5,064 bases of DNA from Desulfobacteraceae bacterium UBA2230 (GTDB lineage: Bacteria > Desulfobacterota > Desulfobacteria > Desulfobacterales > Desulfosarcinaceae). The notes under the pieces are model-generated. The model did not search any database and was not told the DNA's origin. It saw nothing but the letters and a program-made list of their open reading frames with translations. Numbering within the stretch: position 1 is the first letter of the stretch; every line of letters starts with the position of its first letter. Both the position numbers and the translations under genes were made by a program. The stretch spans positions 1 through 5,064 of the forward strand of contig DDYQ01000019.1 of NCBI GenBank assembly GCA_002348005.1. Direction: 5' to 3'. Positions 1 through 4,848 of the stretch are shown in pieces.

Positions 1-1
1 G

Positions 2-1519
2 CTGGTGGGTATGAGCAGCGGCGCCGCCATGGCGATCGCTCTAAAACAGGCCGAGAGCATGCGCCAGGGGCTGATCGTGGTGATCCTGCCCGACAGCGGC
101 GAGCGGTATCTTTCCACCACCCTTTTCGCCGAACGCGAGAAGGTGGGGTTGAAGCTGTTCAATACCCTTGTGCGCGGAAAGCAGGTTTTCCAGCCTGCCG
201 CCAGCGGTAAGGTGACTTTGTATGCCGTTGGCCCCACCGCGCATGCGCCGATGGATGCCGGACAGGCGCGCCGGTTCGTCTTTACCGATCTGCTGGACCG
301 CTATCTGCGCTATCGCGGCTTCGCCGTGCAACAGGTGATGAACATCACCGATCTGGACGACAAGACGTTTCAGGGGGCCGAAAGCGCCGGAGTCGCCCCA
401 GAGCACTTCGCTGCGGGCAATATCTCCGCCTTCGAACAGGACCGCGACGCGCTGGGCATCCGACCGGCCGATCTTTACCCGCGCTCCAGTGCCCATGTGG
501 ACGACATGGTCTTTTTCGCCCAGCAACTGGCGGCCAAGGGTTATGCCTACGAAAAGCTGCAGTCGCTCTACTTCGACGTATCCCGGTTCGAAGCGTACGG
601 TCGTCTTTCGGGTATCGACCTGAACAAGATCAAGCTGGGAGCCACCGTCGACCTGGATGAGTATGAAAAGGACAACCCCCGCGATTTCACCTTGCTCAAA
701 AGGGTCAAGCTTTCCGATCTTAAAAAGGGGCTCTACACCAAGACCCAATGGGGCAATGTGCGCCCCTCGTGGCCCTTGCAGTGCGCCGCGCTGGGGCTCA
801 AGTACCTGGGCGAATCCTATGATATACATGTCGCCGGCCGGGAATTAATCTTCCCCCTGCATGAAAATCAGATTGCCATTGCAACGGCCTTGAACAAGAA
901 GCCGCCGGCGCGCTTCTGGGTGCATTGCGACCGTGTGCTGGTCGAGGGTAAAAAAATGAACGGCCACGATGGGCATCCCATGGTTCGTTCTCTGCTCGCC
1001 GACGGCTGGAGCGGCCGTGAAGTCCGATACTGGCTGTTGTGTGTGCATTACCGCAAACCGGTGACCTATGCCCTGGCGCGTCTTCAAGACGCCCGACGCA
1101 CGCTGCGTCGTCTGGATGCCTGCCTGCTGACGCTTCAGCAGGTTACGACCGGCCAGCCGTTCGGGGAACTGGACCAGATGCTGTATGATCTCAAAACCGG
1201 TTTCATCGATGCCATGGACGACGATTTGAACATCTCAGTCGCCATGGCGGCGATTTTCAAGGTGATCAAACAGGTTAATCTGCTGGCGGCCGAGCGGCGC
1301 CTTGCGCCGGAACAGGTTCCCAGGATTCTGGATGCGTTGCGGGCGATTGACGACGTGCTGCGGATTTTTCGATTCGACTTCCAACGCGACGATCCGGTGG
1401 TGCGGGAGTTGCTGCGCCAAAGAGAGCAGGCCCGTTCAGCCAGAGACTGGCCGCGCGCCGACCGTATCCGTGAGCAGTTGATCGGGTTGGGTGTGGACAT
1501 TCGCGATGGCAAGATTTGA
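2..1519 (+). CDS. Cysteine synthase / degenerate cysteinyl-tRNA synthetase-like fusion protein (5' end outside window)
   Basis: The open frame enters from upstream; the GTG at 5 and ATG at 11 are internal codons, not starts. Residues are numbered from the codon at 5. Residues 1-42 are the C-terminal end of a PLP-dependent O-acetylserine sulfhydrylase: GMSSGAA contains the Ser that in CysK contacts the PLP ring nitrogen, followed by ILPDSGERYLST. From about residue 49 (LKLFNTL) to 504 the protein aligns by eye with CysRS: LYAVGPT, NITDLDDK (113-120), RPSWPLQC (253-260), FPLHENQ (283-289), VEGKKM (313-318), DDDLN (405-409) and a C-terminal ADRIREQL helix. HIGH is DAGQ (84-87) and KMSKS is KMNGH (317-321). 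Zinc ligands equivalent to E. coli C28, H234 and E238 are V75, L285 and Q289; only C260 (C209) remains. Cysteine synthesis is likely if the upstream part is intact; tRNA charging is unlikely. The linker is under ten residues, with no frameshift or stop at the join. It is probably co-transcribed with the next gene. Confidence 0.9.
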   Translation: MVGMSSGAAMAIALKQAESMRQGLIVVILPDSGERYLSTTLFAEREKVGLKLFNTLVRGKQVFQPAASGKVTLYAVGPTAHAPMDAGQARRFVFTDLLDRYLRYRGFAVQQVMNITDLDDKTFQGAESAGVAPEHFAAGNISAFEQDRDALGIRPADLYPRSSAHVDDMVFFAQQLAAKGYAYEKLQSLYFDVSRFEAYGRLSGIDLNKIKLGATVDLDEYEKDNPRDFTLLKRVKLSDLKKGLYTKTQWGNVRPSWPLQCAALGLKYLGESYDIHVAGRELIFPLHENQIAIATALNKKPPARFWVHCDRVLVEGKKMNGHDGHPMVRSLLADGWSGREVRYWLLCVHYRKPVTYALARLQDARRTLRRLDACLLTLQQVTTGQPFGELDQMLYDLKTGFIDAMDDDLNISVAMAAIFKVIKQVNLLAAERRLAPEQVPRILDALRAIDDVLRIFRFDFQRDDPVVRELLRQREQARSARDWPRADRIREQLIGLGVDIRDGKI

Positions 1520-1534
1520 AAATCAGGTGAGCCG

Positions 1535-2494
1535 ATGATCTGTTACATGCCTTTCAGCTATCTTTCAGAAGAACGACTTTGCCGCGTCACCCGCTTTTTC
1601 GGCAAGGTGACTATTTACCAACCAGGCGATTTTCTGCTGACGGACGACATGCGCCGACACCTTGACAACAACGCGCTGGAGGCGCGCATTCCGGCCGATG
1701 TCGATCAGGGTCGACTCCGGAACGTATTGCGGGACTTTAAAAGCTGGGCTGCCAGAACCCAGTCCAGAGCCGGTGATCTGGCCGGTTTTTTCAGGTCCAT
1801 GGAAGGCCGTCTGCCGATGATGGACGAGAGCAATCCCTCCCAGATCGGCACTCAGATTCGACGCTTCGGCCGGCAGACTGGAGTACCGGAACCCGACCCG
1901 CTTTTCCAGGCCGTTCTGTTTATGGCCGTAGCCCATGAGTACGATACGCAGCAGGAGTCCCTCAGTCGCGAACTGGGGTCGATCCAGGCACTGGAACAAC
2001 GCATGTTTGACCGGCTTGCCGGACGGCCCGAAGTGGAGCGGACGCCGAGGGTCGAACCGGGACCAGGGTCTGGGCCGGAGGAGGCGGGGCTCTATATGAC
2101 CGAACAACGCATTCAGGCCTGGGCGACGGTCGCCGCAGCCGATCCGCTGCCCCCCTGGGCATACCTGACGCACAGCCGGGCGGTCTGGGAAAGCGTGCTG
2201 GAAAAGCTGCCCGAGATGATGTGGGTGGGGCGCTGGGCGATGCAGCCCACGCAAGCCGGCCCGCAAGCGGATTGGCTTGAAGCAATCGAAGCCCTCGCAT
2301 TCGGCCGCGAACCGTCGAAGGCGCCGACCGGCGAGGCGGGCCCGGCACCGCACCTCTCGTTGTATGTACTGGCCGGTTGCGACCCGTGTCGATTCCGCGC
2401 GTTGCTGTCCAACGGCAAAGTTTCCCAAGCGACCGACCCACGCGTCGAAGTCACGGCCAATACAGTGCTCGGACTGCTGGAAGAAAATGCATAG
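1535..2494 (+). CDS. Hypothetical protein, 319 aa, in operon with the cysteine synthase fusion
   Basis: I do not recognise a named family. The ATG at 1535 has a good Shine-Dalgarno (AGGTGA, 1525-1530) 4 nt upstream and lies 15 nt after the fusion gene's stop, so the two are probably one transcript and translationally close. No signal peptide or clear membrane segment is seen. The N-terminal ~40 residues (MICYMPFSYL, then VTIYQPGD) look like a compact folded module. Residues 55-165 are mostly predicted helical and charged. Residues 166-185 are a Pro/Gly/Glu-rich linker that divides the protein into two parts. The second part is Trp-rich (W196, W208, W218, W230, W234, W247) and carries a CDPC pair (C282, C285) that could bind a metal or form a disulfide. 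Codon use resembles that of its neighbours, and a terminator follows directly. A partnership with the fusion protein is inferred only from the gene order. Confidence 0.85.
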   Translation: MICYMPFSYLSEERLCRVTRFFGKVTIYQPGDFLLTDDMRRHLDNNALEARIPADVDQGRLRNVLRDFKSWAARTQSRAGDLAGFFRSMEGRLPMMDESNPSQIGTQIRRFGRQTGVPEPDPLFQAVLFMAVAHEYDTQQESLSRELGSIQALEQRMFDRLAGRPEVERTPRVEPGPGSGPEEAGLYMTEQRIQAWATVAAADPLPPWAYLTHSRAVWESVLEKLPEMMWVGRWAMQPTQAGPQADWLEAIEALAFGREPSKAPTGEAGPAPHLSLYVLAGCDPCRFRALLSNGKVSQATDPRVEVTANTVLGLLEENA

Positions 2495-2500
2495 ACGCTA

Positions 2501-2529
2501 CCCCAATCGTCATAGTCGATGGGCTTTTT
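2501..2529 (+). terminator. Rho-independent terminator after the 319-aa gene
   Basis: CCC and ATCG (2501-2503, 2506-2509) pair with CGATGGG (2517-2523), leaving a two-base CA bulge and a seven-base loop. A C and five T residues follow (2524-2529). The hairpin begins 6 nt after the stop codon of the preceding gene, where an operon terminator is expected. It separates the fusion operon from the ferredoxin gene. The stem is short, so efficiency is uncertain. Confidence 0.6.
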
Positions 2530-2548
2530 CGGCATAAGATAACAAAGC

Positions 2549-2575
2549 TTGACGGACTATTTTAATTGGTATAAG
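2549..2575 (+). promoter_or_regulatory. Candidate sigma70-type promoter for the ferredoxin gene
   Basis: TTGACG (2549-2554) matches five of six -35 consensus bases, and TATAAG (2570-2575) is a good -10 box. The 15-nt spacer is shorter than the usual 16-18, which weakens the call. Transcription would begin near 2582, giving a leader of about 68 nt that contains the palindrome at 2598-2617. The placement just after the upstream terminator supports an independent transcript for the ferredoxin. Confidence 0.45.
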
Positions 2576-2597
2576 CCGTTTTCCCTGGTTTGCCCAA

Positions 2598-2617
2598 AAG
2601 TTGATTCCGGTCAACTT
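2598..2617. promoter_or_regulatory. 20-bp FNR/CRP-like palindrome before the ferredoxin gene
   Basis: AAGTTGA and TCAACTT form perfect 7-bp arms around TTCCGG. The core TTGAT-TCCG-GTCAA differs at one base from the FNR-family consensus TTGAT-N4-ATCAA. Members of the CRP/FNR superfamily, including redox and nitrosative-stress regulators, commonly use such sites in sulfate reducers. It lies 32 nt before the ATG and downstream of the candidate promoter, a position that fits repression or roadblock better than class II activation. It could instead act as an RNA hairpin in the leader. The regulator is not in the window. Confidence 0.45.
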
Positions 2618-2635
2618 ATTTAAAAAATCATTTGA

Positions 2636-2642
2636 AAGGAGG
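2636..2642 (+). promoter_or_regulatory. Strong ribosome binding site deciding the ferredoxin start
   Basis: AAGGAGG ends 7 nt before the ATG at 2650. It excludes the in-frame TTG at 2632, because the Shine-Dalgarno would then lie inside the coding sequence. This near-perfect site suggests high expression, as is usual for an abundant electron carrier. Confidence 0.85.
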
Positions 2643-2649
2643 CGTTCCG

Positions 2650-2838
2650 ATGGCTTTCAATCCTGTAGTGGACGAAGACAAATGCGCTGGCTGCGAGGAG
2701 TGCGTCGACGTTTGTCCGGTCGAGGTGTTTGAGATGCAAGACGGCAAATCCAAGCCGGTCAACGCGGATGAGTGTCTCGGCTGCGAGAGCTGCGTCGAAG
2801 TATGCGAAGCGGGTGCTATCACCGTCGAGGAAATCTAA
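2650..2838 (+). CDS. 2x[4Fe-4S] ferredoxin, 62 aa
   Basis: This is a small cytoplasmic electron carrier of the bacterial (clostridial/Desulfovibrio) dicluster type. The first cluster motif is C12-x2-C15-x2-C18-x3-C22-P23. The second is C42-x2-C45-x2-C48-x3-C52, followed by Glu53 instead of the usual Pro. All eight cluster-ligating cysteines are present, so two [4Fe-4S] clusters are expected. The protein is very acidic (many Asp and Glu), typical of ferredoxins that dock on basic patches of oxidoreductases. Its length matches the family. The gene stands alone between two terminators, with its own promoter and a strong ribosome binding site, so its redox partner cannot be inferred from context. 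Low-potential ferredoxins of this kind serve pyruvate:ferredoxin oxidoreductase, Rnf and similar enzymes in anaerobes. Confidence 0.96.
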   Translation: MAFNPVVDEDKCAGCEECVDVCPVEVFEMQDGKSKPVNADECLGCESCVEVCEAGAITVEEI

Positions 2839-2846
2839 GCAAATCT

Positions 2847-2890
2847 GCCGACACTTCCCCGGCGCTCGTCGTTCCGGGGAAGTGTCCGGC
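2847..2890. terminator. Long hairpin terminator between ferredoxin and the convergent minus-strand gene
   Basis: ACACTTCCCCGG (2851-2862) pairs perfectly with CCGGGGAAGTGT (2874-2885) around an 11-nt loop. GCCG (2847-2850) pairs with CGGC (2887-2890) across a single bulged C at 2886, giving about 16 bp in all. The plus-strand T-run is weak (CTTTCC). On the minus strand the hairpin is followed by AGATTTGCTTAGATTT. It sits 8 nt after the ferredoxin stop, between convergent genes, so it may work in both directions. Confidence 0.7.
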
Positions 2891-3026
2891 CTTTCCGTAT
2901 CATTACCCCTGTATTTTTCCGGAAATACGCTTTCAAAGCGAGCCTAACCGCCGCGCCTCATGGCGGCAAGCAAAGGGCGCCTGCAGCGGACGGCCCCGGT
3001 GAGGTTCGCCAGAATAATGTGGGCCA
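2891..3026. other. Intergenic spacer between convergent genes, with short inverted repeats
   Basis: No gene is visible here. Three short dyads are present: GTATTT/AAATAC around TTCCGG (2911-2928), CGCTTT-C-AAAGCG (2928-2940), and CCGCC/GGCGG around a 9-nt loop (2948-2952 with 2962-2966). On the minus strand the last one could form a weak terminator for the small secreted protein gene that ends at 3027, but no good T-run follows it. Nothing else was recognised. Confidence 0.4.
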
Positions 3027-3332
3027 TCAGCGCCGTGTTTGCATGATTAAGGCGGTCAGCAGGCCGGCCAGCAGTACGGTGATGGTGGCCGGCAAAGGCC
3101 CGGAGTGCCGGCTGGGGAGGGCTTCAGTGCTGCCGGCGACATTGCCCATTAAGGGGGTTTGCGGGTGAAAGCCCGGTCCGAGGTCTGCGCGGCCATGAAT
3201 TCCGGAGCCGTCCCAGCTCGCCGGCTGGCTTTCGGTGTTGATGGCGAGGACCGGGGGATTCTGACCGTGAGCCGTCACGTTCCAAATAAGTACGATGAAC
3301 AACATGAGCAGAGTTTTGGATGCCATGTTCAC
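3027..3332 (-). CDS. Small secreted protein with an exosortase-type (PEP-CTERM/VPLPA-like) C-terminal signal
   Basis: The 101-residue protein has an N-terminal signal peptide: Lys6, a hydrophobic core LLMLFIVLIW (8-17) and a possible cleavage near AHG-Q (21-24). The middle (25-78) is Pro/Gly/Ser-rich, low in secondary structure and has no Cys. The end has three parts: GPLPAT (78-83), a hydrophobic stretch ITVLLAGLLTALIM (84-97) and a basic tail QTRR (98-101). That order is the layout of PEP-CTERM signals, and PLPA resembles the VPLPA variant recognised by some exosortases. Such proteins are exported, cut and attached to surface or matrix polymers. Codon use (many CTG, GCC, ACC, ATC) looks genuinely coding. 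The start is either GTG at 3332 or ATG at 3326; neither has a well-spaced Shine-Dalgarno. Upstream lies a sigma54-like element. It could otherwise be a plain two-helix membrane protein. No exosortase gene is in the window. Confidence 0.62.
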   Translation of the reverse strand: MNMASKTLLMLFIVLIWNVTAHGQNPPVLAINTESQPASWDGSGIHGRADLGPGFHPQTPLMGNVAGSTEALPSRHSGPLPATITVLLAGLLTALIMQTRR

Positions 3333-3382
3333 CCGCCGTACTAATGTCAGGGGTTTGGATTAGATATTGCACTCTGGGCGAA

Positions 3383-3398
3383 TGCATTTAGCAGGCCA
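3383..3398 (-). promoter_or_regulatory. Candidate sigma54 (-24/-12) promoter for the small secreted protein
   Basis: Read on the minus strand, the site is TGGCCTGCTAAATGCA. It has the essential GG and GC dinucleotides at the correct spacing of the consensus TGGCACG-N4-TTGCW, with three mismatches elsewhere. A start about 11 nt downstream, near 3373, would leave a 40-47 nt leader before the coding region. Exosortase-substrate genes are known to be controlled by sigma54 with the PrsK/PrsR system in some bacteria, which makes the match worth noting. One short motif is weak evidence by itself. Confidence 0.35.
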
Positions 3399-3647
3399 GA
3401 TCCGCCGATCGTTATATCTGTTTAACAACATTATTAAAATTAATTATTGCGGCCGCCATTTGGCAGATGTCTCGGTATCTGAGACCCCATTTCCTATGGT
3501 ATTTGGGTAACAGGTGGGAAATTGGATTTCCAGTAACCCTTTCCGGCCGGTTCTGGGGCGGCGGTCGGGCTGCCCAAGCGTGTTGTTCAGAACATTAATT
3601 TCATGTACCTTGCCCCTCACGGCCAATTATGCTAGGAAACGGGCATT
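3399..3647. other. Divergent intergenic region with an AT-rich island and several hairpins
   Basis: No convincing gene is present. Bases 3419-3449 are an AT-rich island (runs such as TTATTAAAATTAATTATT) suited to promoter opening for either flanking gene. Three inverted repeats follow. GTCTC/GAGAC (3469-3473 with 3481-3485) encloses 7 nt. An imperfect hairpin at 3505-3539 has arms GGGT/ACCC, AC/GT, GG/CC and AAAT/ATTT, separated by A-A mismatches and a TGGG bulge. GTTCTG/CAGAAC (3550-3555 with 3588-3593) encloses a G-rich stretch that contains GGGC/GCCC. This could be a structured leader of the next gene or a small RNA. No known RNA family was recognised. Confidence 0.35.
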
Positions 3648-3980
3648 ATGAAACAGTATCTGGTCGATGAGCTTCGGCCGGCGGACCATGATCGCATGAA
3701 GGCATACCTGGATGCGCGGTATGCGGTTTCCGGTTTCGAGGGACTCTATTGGATTCCGATGCCCCCCGAAATGTTGGAAGAAGAACAGGCGGTTCATGCA
3801 GAGTGCCGGCCTCATTACATGGCGCTCGAACTGCTGCCGGATCGTCTGGCCGGCGAACTGCTGGTGCGCAGTCAACAACGTATTCGCTGCAGTTGCATTC
3901 AATATGCCTCCGAGCGACAGCGTAACTGGTTCATTCAAGTCGTGGACAGCTTTTTCGAGCAACTGGGCATTCAAACTTGA
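3648..3980 (+). CDS. Hypothetical protein, 110 aa
   Basis: A small soluble protein without signal peptide or membrane segment. The start is ATG 3648, with a modest AGGA (3634-3637) 10 nt upstream. It opens with MKQYLVDELRPADHDRMKAYL, a strand followed by a helix. A central aromatic/proline segment (EGLYWIPMPPEML, 31-43) follows, then a His/Cys patch (H50, C53, H56) and a CSC pair (C81, C83), and it ends in an amphipathic helix (WFIQVVDSFFEQLGI, 94-108). The clustered His and Cys could bind a metal, but no known motif is matched. The codon use and fold-like pattern support a real gene, and I have an impression of similar unnamed proteins in sulfate-reducing Desulfobacterota. It is preceded by the hairpin-rich spacer and followed 109 nt later by plsC in the same direction. 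No function can be assigned. Confidence 0.82.
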   Translation: MKQYLVDELRPADHDRMKAYLDARYAVSGFEGLYWIPMPPEMLEEEQAVHAECRPHYMALELLPDRLAGELLVRSQQRIRCSCIQYASERQRNWFIQVVDSFFEQLGIQT

Positions 3981-4089
3981 GCTGCGTGGAGAACATGCCC
4001 GCAATGCAAATCCGCCTTCATCATCCATCGTTCGAGCTCGGATGCCGTGATGATGGTTATGTAAACCGGTCCCTGGATGGATCGATCAC
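3981..4089 (+). other. Spacer before plsC, no clear signal
   Basis: The 109 nt between the 110-aa gene and plsC contain a loose dyad: TCATCA (4018-4023) with TGATGA (4049-4054), continued by CATC/GATG across an internal loop. There is no T-run, so it is not a convincing terminator. No strong promoter was found, and read-through from the upstream gene into plsC is possible. Confidence 0.3.
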
Positions 4090-4848
4090 ATGGCAATCGC
4101 TTTCGGTAAGTACAAGTTGTTTATCGTCCTGCACACAGGGCTGATTTATATCTGGACGATTCTTTCCACCTTCACCATGGGACTGACCGCCATCCTCGTT
4201 TCCTTTTTTTCCAGGACCGGCGACGGTGTGCATCTGGTGGCACGCTGGTGGGGCCGCAGTATTTTGTGGGCCTGCTGCATCCCCATCCAGATGAAGGGAT
4301 CGGAAAATATCGATCCGACCCGTTCCTGCATTTATATGTCCAATCACCAGAGCAATTTCGACATTCCGGTTCTGTTGAGCAAACTGCCCGTCCAGTTCCG
4401 CTGGCTGGCCAAGGCGGAACTCTTCAAGATTCCGATCTTCGGACGCGGCATGCGCGGAGCGGGATATATCAGCATCGACCGCAGCAACCGCAAATCAGCA
4501 TTCCATAGCCTCACCCGGGCAGCCGAAAGCATCCGCAATGGTACATCCGTGCTGATTTTTCCTGAAGGCACCCGCAGCCGGGACGGCCGTCTGCAGCCTT
4601 TCAAAAAAGGTGGTTTCGTTCTGGCGGTGGACGCCGGGGTGCCCATTGTGCCCATCATCATCCAGGGAACAGATGCCATGATGCCCAAAGGCAGCCTGCT
4701 GATCCGCAGGCAAACCGTTTGCGTGGAAATAAAACCCCCTATCCAGGCCTCCGACTACAACCGTCACACCAAGGATGCGCTGATGGAAAAGGTATGGTCG
4801 GTAATGGCTGAGCACTTACCTGCTCAATCCGGAGGCCCGCATGCTTAA
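4090..4848 (+). CDS. plsC: 1-acyl-sn-glycerol-3-phosphate acyltransferase (PlsC family)
   Basis: This membrane enzyme transfers an acyl chain to the sn-2 position of lysophosphatidic acid to make phosphatidic acid, the precursor of membrane phospholipids. The N-terminal hydrophobic region (about residues 10-40) would anchor it to the inner membrane. The acyltransferase blocks are in order: motif I NHQSNFD (85-91) with catalytic H86 and D91; motif II GYISIDR (125-131); motif III FPEGTRSR (157-164), which binds the phosphate of the substrate; and motif IV VPIVPI (184-189). The length of 252 aa is normal. The start ATG 4090 has only a weak GGATGG (4075-4080) upstream, but the hydrophobic anchor begins immediately after it, and no better in-frame start was seen. 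The 3' end overlaps the ribonuclease J start by 8 nt, so the two are translationally linked. Substrate preference within the LPLAT superfamily cannot be read from sequence. Confidence 0.93.
   Translation: MAIAFGKYKLFIVLHTGLIYIWTILSTFTMGLTAILVSFFSRTGDGVHLVARWWGRSILWACCIPIQMKGSENIDPTRSCIYMSNHQSNFDIPVLLSKLPVQFRWLAKAELFKIPIFGRGMRGAGYISIDRSNRKSAFHSLTRAAESIRNGTSVLIFPEGTRSRDGRLQPFKKGGFVLAVDAGVPIVPIIIQGTDAMMPKGSLLIRRQTVCVEIKPPIQASDYNRHTKDALMEKVWSVMAEHLPAQSGGPHA
4831..4835 (+). promoter_or_regulatory. Ribosome binding site of the ribonuclease J gene, inside plsC
   Basis: GGAGG lies 5 nt before ATG 4841 and within the last codons of plsC. It fixes the RNase J start and indicates that the downstream gene is translated from a site inside the upstream coding sequence. 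Confidence 0.8.

Noticed and set aside
5..13. GTG at 5 or ATG at 11 as the start of the first gene
   Set aside because: The residues around them belong to the conserved C-terminal part of cysteine synthase, and no ribosome binding site can be seen, so the gene begins outside the window.
41..829. Long minus-strand frame (262 codons) opposite the fusion gene
   Set aside because: Antisense shadow of a high-GC gene with strong protein similarity on the plus strand; the translation shows no recognisable motif.
1565..2428. Long minus-strand frame (287 codons) opposite the 319-aa gene
   Set aside because: It is His/Arg/Gly-rich with no motif, and the plus-strand frame has a good ribosome binding site, operon spacing and a terminator.
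2632..2649. TTG at 2632 as an upstream start for the ferredoxin
   Set aside because: It would place the AAGGAGG ribosome binding site inside the coding sequence; ATG 2650 gives the standard ferredoxin N-terminus.
3341..3363. CTAAT/ATTAG dyad in the leader of the minus-strand gene
   Set aside because: Only 5 bp with a 13-nt loop and no extension; likely chance.
3124..3387. Second minus-strand frame overlapping the small secreted protein
   Set aside because: It has no signal peptide or motif and is rich in Arg, Pro and His, like an out-of-frame reading; the alternative frame has both a signal peptide and a C-terminal sorting-like signal.
3444..3626. 60-codon minus-strand frame in the hairpin-rich spacer
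   Set aside because: No hydrophobic core, motif or good ribosome binding site, and its composition looks random.
4025..4046. GTTCGAGCTCGGATG resembling a tRNA T-arm
   Set aside because: The T-stem does not pair properly and no acceptor, D or anticodon arms are present nearby.
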